From: JAYZQT01 sp036136335
Lineage (GTDB): Bacteria; Pseudomonadota; Alphaproteobacteria; MPNO01; UBA830
Direction of reading: 5' to 3'
Length of the DNA stretch: 64,000 nt
Assembly: GCA_036136335.1 (NCBI GenBank)
Contig: JAYZQT010000054.1
Coordinates: 1 to 64,000 of the forward strand
Shown: positions 18,601-26,017 of the stretch, piece by piece
Position numbering within the stretch: position 1 is the first letter of the stretch
Layout: the number at the start of each line of letters is the position of its first letter
Program-made: the position numbers and the translations under genes
Notes under the pieces: model-generated
Database searches by the model: none
Told to the model about the DNA's origin: nothing
What the model saw: the letters and a program-made list of their open reading frames with translations, nothing else

Positions 18601-19366
18601 CGGCAAACGTTGCGGACACAATTCCAGCGGAAACGGGTTCCTTGAGGCTCTGAAGATAGACGGGGAGAGGGTTTAACCCACGTTCCTGCAAGGCATAAAT
18701 AAGTGCATCTGCTGGTTCAAGGTTGCTCGACTGCACAAGCGCCCGATAAAAGGTGACAGCTGCCACCGGGGCGCCCTCCACCCATTGTGCGCGGATCCCG
18801 GCAAGATTGGGCGCGTCCACATTTGGCCAGTACAGGCCGGCCGTCAACAGGGGAACAGGCTCTTTCCATTCGGTATTCCAGCCTAGCCGGGATGATGTGA
18901 ATGCCAAGAAATTGTCCGCGTTGGTAGGTCCACCATGGACCAGATACTGCCAGATCCGATGGACGTCGTCGGGTGGCAGGGTCGAATGCAGCGTCAGATC
19001 AGGATCTGGCTGATCGTCGCCCGGAACAACTGCGAAAGCGATATCTTGCCGGCGACAGGTTGCCTCTATCTGTTCAATTCCATAGGGCCAGTAGCTGGAT
19101 CCGCCAAGGATCCTGACCACCACGAGTTTTGCATGGGACACGATGGTGTCTACGTAGAGGTCGACCGACATGTGATGCTTGAGTTGCTGAAGGTTGCCCA
19201 GACGCAGACTGGCAACTTTATTACCTGCACGCCTTCTGGCCTCCGCAAGTGCGGCAAGCTCAGTATCGGCAGCAGACAGTACAATGACATCCCCGGGTGT
19301 CTGGCCAAGATCAACGGCTTCCGATCCGTCGGCAATCACTCCCGGTGTTGCCGCGAGGAGGTGCAC
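15620..19366 (-). CDS. cobN: cobaltochelatase subunit CobN
   Basis: CobN is the large porphyrin/corrin-binding subunit of the ATP-dependent cobaltochelatase, which inserts cobalt into hydrogenobyrinate a,c-diamide. At 1248 residues it has normal length. Landmarks are GGSSYWPYGIEQ near 88-99, MGKHGNLEWLPGK near 553-565, the SNMRTGGDDIAQGLALMG stretch near 905-922 and PGAYGAGLQALIDERGWD near 1036. In Pseudomonas denitrificans CobN works with the AAA+ pair CobS and CobT (chelatase subunits); neither is encoded in this window. A homologue from another locus or a magnesium-chelatase-type pair would be needed. It starts 1 nt after the cobW stop. Confidence 0.95.
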   Translation of the reverse strand: MHLLAATPGVIADGSEAVDLGQTPGDVIVLSAADTELAALAEARRRAGNKVASLRLGNLQQLKHHMSVDLYVDTIVSHAKLVVVRILGGSSYWPYGIEQIEATCRRQDIAFAVVPGDDQPDPDLTLHSTLPPDDVHRIWQYLVHGGPTNADNFLAFTSSRLGWNTEWKEPVPLLTAGLYWPNVDAPNLAGIRAQWVEGAPVAAVTFYRALVQSSNLEPADALIYALQERGLNPLPVYLQSLKEPVSAGIVSATFAAVPPDIILNATGFAVSAPGASRTESPLDIPGCPILQTVFASTSEEVWAASDTGLFASDIAMNVALPEVDGRVLARAVAFKNKASFDDATQTAVVKHRPSHDRVTFVVDLAAAWVKLRRTQAKDRRIAVILANYPNRDGRIGNGVGLDTPAGTLRLLRSMAKAGYHIEGLPTDGNALVARLLAGPTNAQIEARVVEETLTLADYHNYFAVLPKSVQDVVTGQWGSPEADPFYRVGETDCGTFAIPAFRCGNIAIGLQPARGYNINPEKTYHDPDLVPPHGYFAFYAWVRMQLRADAVIHMGKHGNLEWLPGKSLALSAGCFPEAVLGPTPNICPFIVNDPGEGTQAKRRASGVIIDHLTPPLARSDTYGPLADLERLVDEYYEAAGVDPRRIELLRENIVELARSTGLDLDCGIQSEEPAEEALVKLDNYLCELKEMQIRDGLHIFGESPSGGLCDALLVALTRLPRRDGKNGDQSLIRALATDLGLNDFDPLDCVPADRWTGPNPDVLKGEDSWRSNGDTVERLEILALDLVSGRLPDAAWQHTCKVLAEISERIRPAVEACGVAELAGTLAALDGSFVPPGPSGAPTRGRPEVLPTGRNFYSIDTRTVPTPTAWTLGWKSANLLIDRHLQECGEWLRSIALSAWGTSNMRTGGDDIAQGLALMGVQPQWDRGSGRVSGFDIMPLGVLDRPRVDVTLRLSGFFRDAFPQQIDLFDSAVRAVAAMDEPDEMNPLAARVRDDAAGLIADGVDKKTALHRAGHRVFGSKPGAYGAGLQALIDERGWDTDADLARAYIAWGGYAYGAGAHGAAEQRLFERRLGGVQAVLHNQDNREHDLLDSDDYYQFEGGLTAAVRHLSGTQPTTWHNDHSRPETPKIRRLEDEIGRVVRARVINPKWIAGVMRHGYKGAFEMAATVDYLFAFAATAHCVKDHHFDLVFEAYLDDDSVREFLESNNPDALREIAGRLLEAQERGLWRPRSNIAWNRLSELKEHPDD

Positions 19367-19367
19367 G

Positions 19368-20414
19368 TCAGTACTGAGAGCTGGTATTCAGCGCCGAGGC
19401 TACAGCCGCCTGATCCAGGCCTGCCAGACCAATAACGACAAGGCGCGTTTCACGGGTTTCATGTGCCGCCCAAAGCCGGTCATAATGATTCTGGATGCGG
19501 ACGCCGACCGCTTGAATGATCATCCGCATATCCTTGCCAGGCACGTTCACGAACCCCTTGACCCGCAGAATATCGTGGTCGACGACAGCAGCGCCTATGC
19601 GCTCGATCAGAGCCTCAGGGGTCACGCTGGACTTTACCAACACTTCAAAACTTTCAAAATCATCATGATCGTGGGTGTCTTCAACATCATGATGCGACGG
19701 GCGGACGGTTAAATCATCTTCTGCCGCGGCACCAATGCCGAGCAAAATACTGGTATCAATCCCACCGTTAGCAGTCTTAACCAAACGTACCCCGTCACGT
19801 AGCCGCCCACCCACATCTTCAGCGACTTGACTAATCATTGGACGGTCCATCAAATCGGTTTTGTTGAGCAGTACAAGATCGGCGCAGGCGAGCTGGTCTT
19901 CATACAATTCGTGCAACGGGCTTTCGTGATCCAGCGCCTCATCCTGGTTCCGGAGCATATCAACCTGAACTGGGTTGTTCGCAAACCGGCCATCAGCCAC
20001 TGCCGGCCCATCGAGGACAGCAACCACACCGTCAACCGTGACCCGCGTCCTAACTTCGGGCCAACCGAATGCTTTTACTAGCGGTTTGGGAAGTGCAAGA
20101 CCTGATGTTTCGATCACAATGTGGTCAGGTGGGCTGGGCAGATTCAAGATTTTCTCGATAGTGGGCAGAAAATCATCTGCAACCGTGCAGCAGATGCACC
20201 CGTTGGCGAGTTCAAAAATATCTTCGTCAGTGCAGTCTGGATTGCCACATCCCTTCAGGAGTTCCCCGTCCACGGCTAGATCGCCAAATTCATTAATCAC
20301 AAGGGCCAGCTTTTTGCCTTGGGCGTTTTCAATAAGGTTGCGGATCATTGTTGTTTTTCCAGCTCCCAGAAATCCGGTCACGATCGTTGCTGGTATTTTT
20401 CTGGCGATGGGCAT
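19368..20414 (-). CDS. cobW: CobW family GTPase / metallochaperone
   Basis: CobW proteins are G3E GTPases that deliver metal, here presumably cobalt to CobN. The 348-residue product has P-loop TGFLGAGKTTMIRN near residues 13-26, the metal-binding CxCC motif in NGCICCTVADDF near 77-88, an NKxD-type base-recognition site (LLNKTDLMD near 177) and a His/Asp-rich insert (SHHDVEDTHDHDDF near 242-255). Start: ATG 20414 with GGAGGAGG five bases upstream. An open frame continues to a TTG at 20654, but that extra 80-codon leader is the cobalamin riboswitch, not protein. It is the first gene of cobW-cobN-cobO-cobQ. Confidence 0.95.
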   Translation of the reverse strand: MPIARKIPATIVTGFLGAGKTTMIRNLIENAQGKKLALVINEFGDLAVDGELLKGCGNPDCTDEDIFELANGCICCTVADDFLPTIEKILNLPSPPDHIVIETSGLALPKPLVKAFGWPEVRTRVTVDGVVAVLDGPAVADGRFANNPVQVDMLRNQDEALDHESPLHELYEDQLACADLVLLNKTDLMDRPMISQVAEDVGGRLRDGVRLVKTANGGIDTSILLGIGAAAEDDLTVRPSHHDVEDTHDHDDFESFEVLVKSSVTPEALIERIGAAVVDHDILRVKGFVNVPGKDMRMIIQAVGVRIQNHYDRLWAAHETRETRLVVIGLAGLDQAAVASALNTSSQY

Positions 20415-20457
20415 GTCGCGTCCGCCTCCTCCACGGAATACAAAGTAACGCATCGCC
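20403..20457 (-). promoter_or_regulatory. candidate RBS-sequestering hairpin of the cobW riboswitch expression platform
   Basis: In the mRNA GGCGATG (20457-20451) is perfectly complementary to CATCGCC (20409-20403), which begins two codons into cobW. The 7-bp GC-rich stem would enclose the Shine-Dalgarno GGAGGAGG and the ATG. Within the loop TCCG/CGGA flank the Shine-Dalgarno sequence. No run of U follows, so translational rather than transcriptional control is more likely. The pairing is seen; its switching role is inferred. Confidence 0.5.
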
Positions 20458-20502
20458 CTGAATATCTCACGGAACACACCCCGGTTCGCGCTCTGACGAC
20501 AC

Positions 20503-20654
20503 GGCCAACGCCCGGTCTCCTGGCTCAGAACTCTGTTAGGCCTTCCGGTGGAAACCACAGTGGCACACTCGTAACAGGCTCGCCATTTACAGTTGCGGGG
20601 GCAGCCGGGGGTGAGACGCTCCGGTCTTTCCCCGTTCCCGGTACCATCGGCCAA
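20503..20654 (-). promoter_or_regulatory. cobalamin riboswitch upstream of cobW
   Basis: Read on the minus strand the segment has the ordered conserved blocks of the AdoCbl riboswitch: CCGGGAACGGGGAAA (near 20642-20628), GCTGCCCCCGCAACTGTAA (near 20606-20588), GCCACTG (near 20566), GGAAGGC, and the B12 box GAGCCAGGAGACCGGGC (20526-20510). The ends GGCCGATG and CGTTGGCC can form the closing P1 helix. It lies 88 nt before the cobW ATG. Binding of adenosylcobalamin would be expected to shut off cobW-cobN-cobO-cobQ. Confidence 0.95.
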
Positions 20655-20922
20655 TGCAGACTACCCAACAACTAAAACCTCTGCAAGGGACACAAACCGT
20701 GCCTAGGGGCCTTCAGGTTACCTTAAACATGAAGCTTGGAGCCTATTTGAAAAATAAAAATAGGCTGTATGAATTAAAATGGTTTATAATATTTTACCGT
20801 CAAAGACACACCGGGAAAACCAGTTGGCAACGCAAATCTGTTATTTCTGATGACCGACGATCGCGGGGCTTGTCACACCGCTCCGTCACAGGCATAAAAT
20901 AGCGGATACAGGAGTCACGCAT
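20655..20922. other. intergenic control region between cobW riboswitch and cbtB
   Basis: This 268-nt stretch separates two divergent units and must hold both promoters. It is AT-rich around 20740-20800 and contains a perfect inverted repeat AGCCTATTT / AAATAGGCT (20740-20748 and 20758-20766) without a following T tract, so an operator is more likely than a terminator. No second cobalamin aptamer (no GCCACTG or B12 box on the plus strand) was found in front of cbtB. Confidence 0.4.
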
Positions 20923-21105
20923 ATGACGCAAAACACAACGCAGACAGCCGACAGGGTTGATGCCCGGACCAGAGTTTTGGCGCCGGCATTACTTGCGCTT
21001 CTTCTTGGTACTTTTCTTATACTCGGTACCGGGTTTGCGCACTCGGACATAATACACAATGCGGCACACGACAGCCGCCACTCTTTCGCCTTTCCCTGTC
21101 ATTAA
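20923..21105 (+). CDS. cbtB: cobalt transporter subunit CbtB
   Basis: CbtB is a small one-helix membrane protein found with CbtA next to B12 genes, usually under cobalamin control, and predicted to take up cobalt. The 60-residue product has a single transmembrane segment (LAPALLALLLGTFLILGTGF at about 19-38) followed by the His-rich C-terminus that marks the family, ending HDSRHSFAFPCH. AGGAG lies 8 nt upstream of the ATG. cbtA begins 14 nt after its stop. Confidence 0.93.
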   Translation: MTQNTTQTADRVDARTRVLAPALLALLLGTFLILGTGFAHSDIIHNAAHDSRHSFAFPCH

Positions 21106-21119
21106 ACCGGTAAACGTCG

Positions 21120-21866
21120 ATGTTTCGGCGGATTTTTCTAACGGCCCTTGTCGCCGGGTTGCTCAGCGGTGTCGGTATTTCCGTTGTACAGGAATTCACG
21201 ACTACGCCTGTTATCCTGCATGCGGAAAAATTCGAGGACGCCAAGCGCAACAACAATAACAGACACCACTCGCAAAAGGGTCATAGTGGCTTAGGTGATA
21301 ACGCGCACTCTCACGACGAACCTCACCACGCCAATGCGGGTGCCAGCGCTGATATGGCTTGGGCACCGAACAACGGTATTGAACGCAAGGTAACAACCAC
21401 GTTGGCCAACATTCTCACCGGGATAGGCTTTGCGCTGATACTAACTGCCTGTTTTGCAATTGATGGATCACCCATACATGGACGGACTGGGATACTGTGG
21501 GGTATTGCGGGGTTTGGTATTGTGAATCTGGCCCCCGCACTTGGCCTACCACCTGAAGTTCCCGGTTTGATTGGCGCGGAACTGGGGGGCAGACAGGCTT
21601 GGTGGTTTTGTTGTGTCGCAGGGACCGCAGCTGGCCTCTGGTTAATGGTCTTTCGTGCGGGAACTGCCTGGGCCATCGGTGGTATTGTGCTAATAGCGCT
21701 GCCACATGTGGTGGGAGGTCCGCGGCCGCACGGTTCGGGCGGTGCTGTGCCTCCTGAACTCGCTGCACATTTCGTCGCCGCTTCATTGTTCACGGCAGCC
21801 GTTTTCTGGTGCATGCTTGGGTGGCTTTCGGGCACATTCTGGATAAAATTAACCCAAAAGGGCTAG
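21120..21866 (+). CDS. cbtA: cobalt transporter subunit CbtA
   Basis: CbtA is the main membrane subunit of the predicted CbtAB cobalt uptake system. The 248-residue protein begins with MFRRIFLTALVAGLLSGVG, a first helix, and has about four more hydrophobic helices (for example ILTGIGFALILTACFAI, AWWFCCVAGTAAGLWLMVF). Between the first and second helices lies a hydrophilic His/Asn-rich loop (residues about 40-80, with RHHSQKGHSG and HSHDEPHHAN) suited to metal capture. A conserved PPELAAHFVAASL near 216 is family-typical. Its stop overlaps the end of cobT on the other strand by 4 nt. Confidence 0.93.
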   Translation: MFRRIFLTALVAGLLSGVGISVVQEFTTTPVILHAEKFEDAKRNNNNRHHSQKGHSGLGDNAHSHDEPHHANAGASADMAWAPNNGIERKVTTTLANILTGIGFALILTACFAIDGSPIHGRTGILWGIAGFGIVNLAPALGLPPEVPGLIGAELGGRQAWWFCCVAGTAAGLWLMVFRAGTAWAIGGIVLIALPHVVGGPRPHGSGGAVPPELAAHFVAASLFTAAVFWCMLGWLSGTFWIKLTQKG

Positions 21867-22870
21867 TTATCCTTCCGGCTAACCGATGCTTCTTCGAACG
21901 TCGCCATCCCATTGTGTACTGCTAACGCGGAACGCAGAACACCCAGCGCCACGGCAGCCCCGGATGCCTCGCCTAGGCACATGCCGAGATCCAATAGGGG
22001 TACCTTCCTGAGCGCGTTAAGCAAACGCCTGTGGCCCGGTTCGCTGGATACATGACCCGCGACACAATGATCCAGTGCGCCGGGAAACTCTTTTTGCAAC
22101 ACGGCAGCGGCGGCTGTTGCAACAAAGCCATCTAGGATGACCGGTACGCGATTTCGCCGCCCAGCAAGAACTGCCCCGGCGATAGCGGCCAGCTCCCGTC
22201 CACCCAAACATCGAAGTGCCTCCAAGGGATTCCCGGTGATCCCCGCATGCTTTTTCAAGGCAGCGGCTACAACCTCGGATTTCTTGACAATTTCTATCGG
22301 GGTTAATCCGGTACCAGGTCCGGTCCAATCCGCCGGATTACCGCCAAACAAGGCGCAGGACAGTGCCGCAGCGGCTGTGGTATTTCCTATCCCCATTTCG
22401 CCAATAACCAGAAGATCCGTTGGCAAACGCACTGCGTTGAATCCGGTCATGAATGCACTTGCGCAGTCCATTTCAGACATGGCGGGTTGTTTTGTAAAAT
22501 CCGCCGTCGGCTCATCCAGATCTAGTTCAATTACTTCCAGCTCCGCGTCGTGAATGGCTGCAAGTTGGTTTATAGCCGCACCACCCGCAGCAAAGTTGTC
22601 AACCATCTGGACTGTAACCTCGGGTGGAAATGCGGAAATACCCTGCGCTGTAACCCCATGATTTGCGGCGAAGACAAGTATCCTTGCATTTTCTATGGAA
22701 GGCGGGTGCCGCGCTTGCCATGTCGCGCACCAAGCCGAGAGTTCTTCGAGCCGCCCGAGTGCACCGGCAGGCTTGGTAAGGTTTTTTTCCCGTCGACGCG
22801 CGGCCGCTCCAGCATCGGAATCCGGGCCGGGCAAATTTTCAAATTGCTTTCTCATAACATCGTAGGTCAA
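21863..22870 (-). CDS. cobT: nicotinate-nucleotide--dimethylbenzimidazole phosphoribosyltransferase
   Basis: CobT activates the lower ligand base as alpha-ribazole 5'-phosphate. The protein (335 residues) has LTKPAGALGRLEELSAW near 30, FAANHGVTAQGISAFPPEVT near 64-83, GEMGIGNTTAAAALSCAL near 167-184 and the C-terminal catalytic Glu region LGEASGAAVAL near 299-309. The start chosen is TTG 22870, which has GGAGGTGATC directly upstream; an ATG at 22855 is the alternative. A longer frame to 22918 would overlap the divergent cobS start and has no support. This CobT (Salmonella nomenclature) is not the chelatase subunit of the same name. Confidence 0.93.
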   Translation of the reverse strand: MTYDVMRKQFENLPGPDSDAGAAARRREKNLTKPAGALGRLEELSAWCATWQARHPPSIENARILVFAANHGVTAQGISAFPPEVTVQMVDNFAAGGAAINQLAAIHDAELEVIELDLDEPTADFTKQPAMSEMDCASAFMTGFNAVRLPTDLLVIGEMGIGNTTAAAALSCALFGGNPADWTGPGTGLTPIEIVKKSEVVAAALKKHAGITGNPLEALRCLGGRELAAIAGAVLAGRRNRVPVILDGFVATAAAAVLQKEFPGALDHCVAGHVSSEPGHRRLLNALRKVPLLDLGMCLGEASGAAVALGVLRSALAVHNGMATFEEASVSRKDN

Positions 22871-22916
22871 GATCACCTCCACGGTAGATGAAGAGCAATA
22901 ACATTTCGGGGGAGCC

Positions 22917-23705
22917 ATGACAGCTTCAGATCGCGGCGATCAAAATCCAAACCCTTTTGAAGACATATACAGGAGCGTCATTTTTCTGACCCGGTTCCCC
23001 GCGCCGGACTGGCCGGACGCAGCGTCTCGCAAACTGGCGACGGCCAGTTGGGCATTTCCCCTAGTGGGCGTATTGATCGCAACATTAGGTGGTATTGTAT
23101 ATGCAGTATGTGAATTTTTGGGACTCCCCCTGTATATATCGGGGCTCCTAGCGGTAACCACATTAATAATGGCTACGGGCGGCCTTCACGAAGATGGCCT
23201 TGCCGACGTGGCGGATGGCGTTTGGGGCGGAAACGATAAAAAGTCGCGACTTGCTATCATGTCCGACAGCCGTATAGGCACCTTTGGGGCAATCGCGCTG
23301 GTTATTTCAGTGTCCGGTCGGGCCCTTGCGATCGTGACCATCGCGCATCCACTATTCGTATTGGGCGCACTGGTTGCATCGGCGGCTATAAGCCGCGCTG
23401 TAATGCCGGTACTTATGGCATTCGACGATCCTGCGAAAGCAACTGGACTGGCGGCGCAGGCCGGAAAGCCTAACTCAGTAACCTGTATAAGCGCCCTTCT
23501 CTTGGCGGTAGCGATCGTTCTAGCCGCTGCGCCGGCTGGCTGGTTCGTGGCATTACTCGCCGCCGCAACGGCGACGATCATCGCAGGCTGCTACTTAAGC
23601 CGGAGCATAGGCGGATTCACCGGCGATACCTTGGGTGCAACGCAGCAGGTTGCAGAACTACTTGTTCTTGCCGCTATCGCTGGCGCCATTAAACCACACG
23701 GTTAA
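22917..23705 (+). CDS. cobS: adenosylcobinamide-GDP ribazoletransferase (cobalamin synthase)
   Basis: CobS joins adenosylcobinamide-GDP with alpha-ribazole (phosphate) in the membrane. The 262-residue protein has VIFLTRFPAP near 21, the conserved acidic motif GGLHEDGLADVADGVWGG near residues 88-105, and KSRLAIMSDSRIGTFGA near 109-125, with six or so hydrophobic helices. GGGGGAG sits before the ATG. It is divergent from cobT (46 nt between starts) and its 3' end overlaps the phosphatase gene by 17 nt, tail to tail. Confidence 0.95.
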   Translation: MTASDRGDQNPNPFEDIYRSVIFLTRFPAPDWPDAASRKLATASWAFPLVGVLIATLGGIVYAVCEFLGLPLYISGLLAVTTLIMATGGLHEDGLADVADGVWGGNDKKSRLAIMSDSRIGTFGAIALVISVSGRALAIVTIAHPLFVLGALVASAAISRAVMPVLMAFDDPAKATGLAAQAGKPNSVTCISALLLAVAIVLAAAPAGWFVALLAAATATIIAGCYLSRSIGGFTGDTLGATQQVAELLVLAAIAGAIKPHG

Positions 23706-24291
23706 CGAACCTGACACGCCATTTCTCGAGTTCAAAATAATCACACAGCGTCACAGACATCGTCTCTACTGAGAAACATAAGGCATTCGGTGGAGAATTG
23801 CCTATTGCCGCCGACAGAAAAGCGCGAATACTGCCGGAGTGGATAACGGCCACAATCTGCCGGCCGACAAACCTCTCAGACCATGCAAGCGCTGCGCTTC
23901 GTACCCGCTCTGCGACTTCAGAAAATTTTTCACCGCCGGGTGGACGAATGTCTGCGGGCCACGCCGTTTCGGTCTCTCGAAGTTCGGCCCATACTTCCTT
24001 ACTCGACCGGCCCTCCCAGTTACCAAAGTTCTGCTCTGCAAACTGCGGTTCAACGTGAACCGCCGCATCCGCGTCACCGCGTGCGGCGAGGATGCCGTCA
24101 AGCGTTTTCCGAGTGCGGGACAGATTGGAAATTAGCCATACAGGGTCGGAGGGCAGCATCCGCGACAAGGCTTCGAATTTTTCTGGAGAGGGCAACTCTA
24201 CATCGAGATCCATTGCGCCGTAGACCGCATTTGTGGGGTTCACTGTGGGTGCATGCCTTACCAGCCACCATTCTGTTGCACTTGTTTTCAT
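23689..24291 (-). CDS. cobC: histidine phosphatase family protein, probable alpha-ribazole phosphatase
   Basis: The 200-residue protein belongs to the phosphoglycerate mutase-like histidine phosphatases: WWLVRHAPTVN near residues 8-18 with the phospho-accepting His, an Arg in SNLSRTRKT near 58-64, and a second His in VAVIHSGSIRA near 147-157. The usual RHG is RHA here. Its place at the end of the cobP-cobC(decarboxylase) unit, overlapping it by 4 nt, suggests it dephosphorylates alpha-ribazole 5'-phosphate or adenosylcobalamin 5'-phosphate. The family is certain; the substrate is inferred from context. Confidence 0.85.
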   Translation of the reverse strand: MKTSATEWWLVRHAPTVNPTNAVYGAMDLDVELPSPEKFEALSRMLPSDPVWLISNLSRTRKTLDGILAARGDADAAVHVEPQFAEQNFGNWEGRSSKEVWAELRETETAWPADIRPPGGEKFSEVAERVRSAALAWSERFVGRQIVAVIHSGSIRAFLSAAIGNSPPNALCFSVETMSVTLCDYFELEKWRVRFVNRVV

Positions 24292-25274
24292 AAATTCAAT
24301 GCCGTTTCAAGTCGTTGCCAGTGTCTTTCGGAGCCCGGTAGCCCAAATCGCAGCCAAGCTGGTTTCTCGGGAAAGTGCCGTGTGTAGATACCACTTCTTC
24401 CCAATTGCTCGAAGACATTCATTGCATCTGGTGTAGTGGCGAGACGAAACAAATTGGTACCACCAACAACCTGAAGGCCCGCGCGTGTAAGGAGATCATC
24501 CATCCGCCCAGACGCGATCGAGAGATAATTCCTCATTTCCGATTGCCACTGGAGATCACCTAAGGCTGCAACACCTATTTCTGCCGCTAACGTCGATATA
24601 GGCCAAGGGCCGAGTGCATTTTTCAAACTTTGGGCTGTTGTCCTATCGGTTATTCCGAAACCGAGCCGTAACCCGGGAATACCAAAGAATTTTCCGAAAG
24701 ATCGCAAAGCAACCACTGCTTCAGATATGGAATCGACCAAACTGGGTTCTGCAGACACATCTGCAAAGGCTTCATCAATTACCAAAAGTCCGGCGCGACG
24801 GGCGAGGCCCTCCGCAACCGATTCCAGGACCGAACGCCGAAACAGCCTTCCGTCCGGATTGTTGGGGCAGGTAACAACTACAACATCATAATTTTTATGG
24901 TTGGTAAGCTCAGACGACTCATGGACCTCGTGTCCAGCTGCTCGCCATGCAGGAGCATGTTCTCCGTAAGTCGGCGAAATCACCAACACCCGCCCTTTAC
25001 GCCGAAGGCGGGGCATCCACTGAATAAGTGTTTGTGTCCCGGCAGCAAGAACGATACGGGATATATCTGCAATTCCATATGCAGTTGCCGCGGCAAGCCG
25101 CAGCCTGTCTAATTGATCTTCGTCAGGAAGACGATGCAGTGAACCCGCAAAATCAGAGCCTATATTCCACGGACACGCATTAATTCCAGTGCTAAGATCG
25201 ACCCACCCGTCAGCCGAATCACCAAAACGGACAGTGGCATCTGACAGGTCTCCACCATGGTGTATTCGCATCAA
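24288..25274 (-). CDS. cobC: threonine-phosphate decarboxylase
   Basis: This PLP enzyme (CobC in Pseudomonas denitrificans, CobD in Salmonella) makes (R)-1-amino-2-propanol phosphate from threonine phosphate for the nucleotide loop. The 328-residue protein is a fold type I aminotransferase of the HisC branch: HHGGDL at the N-terminus, DLSTGINACPWN near 26-37, TCPNNPDGRLF near 134-144, DEAFAD near 167, and the PLP Lys in SFGKFFGIPGLRLGFG near 192-207. It overlaps the cobP stop by 4 nt and the phosphatase start by 4 nt, so the three are probably translationally coupled. Confidence 0.93.
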   Translation of the reverse strand: MMRIHHGGDLSDATVRFGDSADGWVDLSTGINACPWNIGSDFAGSLHRLPDEDQLDRLRLAAATAYGIADISRIVLAAGTQTLIQWMPRLRRKGRVLVISPTYGEHAPAWRAAGHEVHESSELTNHKNYDVVVVTCPNNPDGRLFRRSVLESVAEGLARRAGLLVIDEAFADVSAEPSLVDSISEAVVALRSFGKFFGIPGLRLGFGITDRTTAQSLKNALGPWPISTLAAEIGVAALGDLQWQSEMRNYLSIASGRMDDLLTRAGLQVVGGTNLFRLATTPDAMNVFEQLGRSGIYTRHFPEKPAWLRFGLPGSERHWQRLETALNL

Positions 25275-25801
25275 ACTGTGGGTTTTTTTAAAATCAGGGG
25301 GATGCCAGCGGTAATCAAAATCACTTCATCAGCTGCAGCTGCAATCTCCTGGTTCAGCCTACCCTGTAGATTTCGAAATCTTCTTGCTAGCGCATTATCG
25401 GGCACCATACCCGAACCTGTTTCGTTGGACACCAATATAAGCCTGCCCTGACCCTCGTTAATAGCTGCAACAAGCCGTTTGGTTTCCATCAAAATATCCA
25501 TCTGCGCTTCCATAAGATTGCTCAGCCATAATGTAAGACAATCCACGAGAATTAACGCCTCGGATCCATCCGAACGCTCTAGCGCTTCCACGAGTCCTAG
25601 GGGTTCTTCGATGGTTGTCCACAACTTTCCGCGACGGCTGCGGTGATCCGAGACCTTCTGAAACATTTCACCGTCTGTCGGTTTGGCTGTCGCTATATAA
25701 AGAAAACGGCCTTTACATTCCGTTAGAAGTCCTTCGGCGTAAATGCTCTTCCCAGACGCTGCACCTCCCAGAACAAGCGTTGACCGAGGTTTCAGCATCA
25801 A
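25271..25801 (-). CDS. cobP: adenosylcobinamide kinase / adenosylcobinamide-phosphate guanylyltransferase
   Basis: CobP/CobU phosphorylates adenosylcobinamide and transfers GMP to it. The 176-residue protein begins with the P-loop LVLGGAASGKSIYAE (near 9-23) and has the guanylylation-site region DHRSRRGKLWTTIEEP (near 52-67) with its His, and the LVDCLTLWLSNLM motif near 85-97. It opens the cobP-cobC-phosphatase unit. The 180 nt upstream contain no cobalamin aptamer that I could recognise. Confidence 0.95.
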   Translation of the reverse strand: MMLKPRSTLVLGGAASGKSIYAEGLLTECKGRFLYIATAKPTDGEMFQKVSDHRSRRGKLWTTIEEPLGLVEALERSDGSEALILVDCLTLWLSNLMEAQMDILMETKRLVAAINEGQGRLILVSNETGSGMVPDNALARRFRNLQGRLNQEIAAAADEVILITAGIPLILKKPTV

Positions 25802-26017
25802 ACATCAAACCAGATTGCGGAAGACCACACGAAGAAAGAGTTGCAAACCCAAGAGACTATATGTTCAAACATATTCAAAGCAGCTGGTCACAGTAATTCC
25901 AGTCCTCGTGCAAACATAGGAAATGCTCTGGCAAACGCAAGTTGGATCGTTCAGCACCACCTATGGCCTAGCTAGACCATTTTGCATCATAATCGCGAAT
26001 GTCGACGGAGTATGCTT

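Noticed and set aside
20655..20922. A second cobalamin riboswitch in front of cbtB.
   Set aside because: No GCCACTG block, GCAACTG block or B12 box on the plus strand in this interval.
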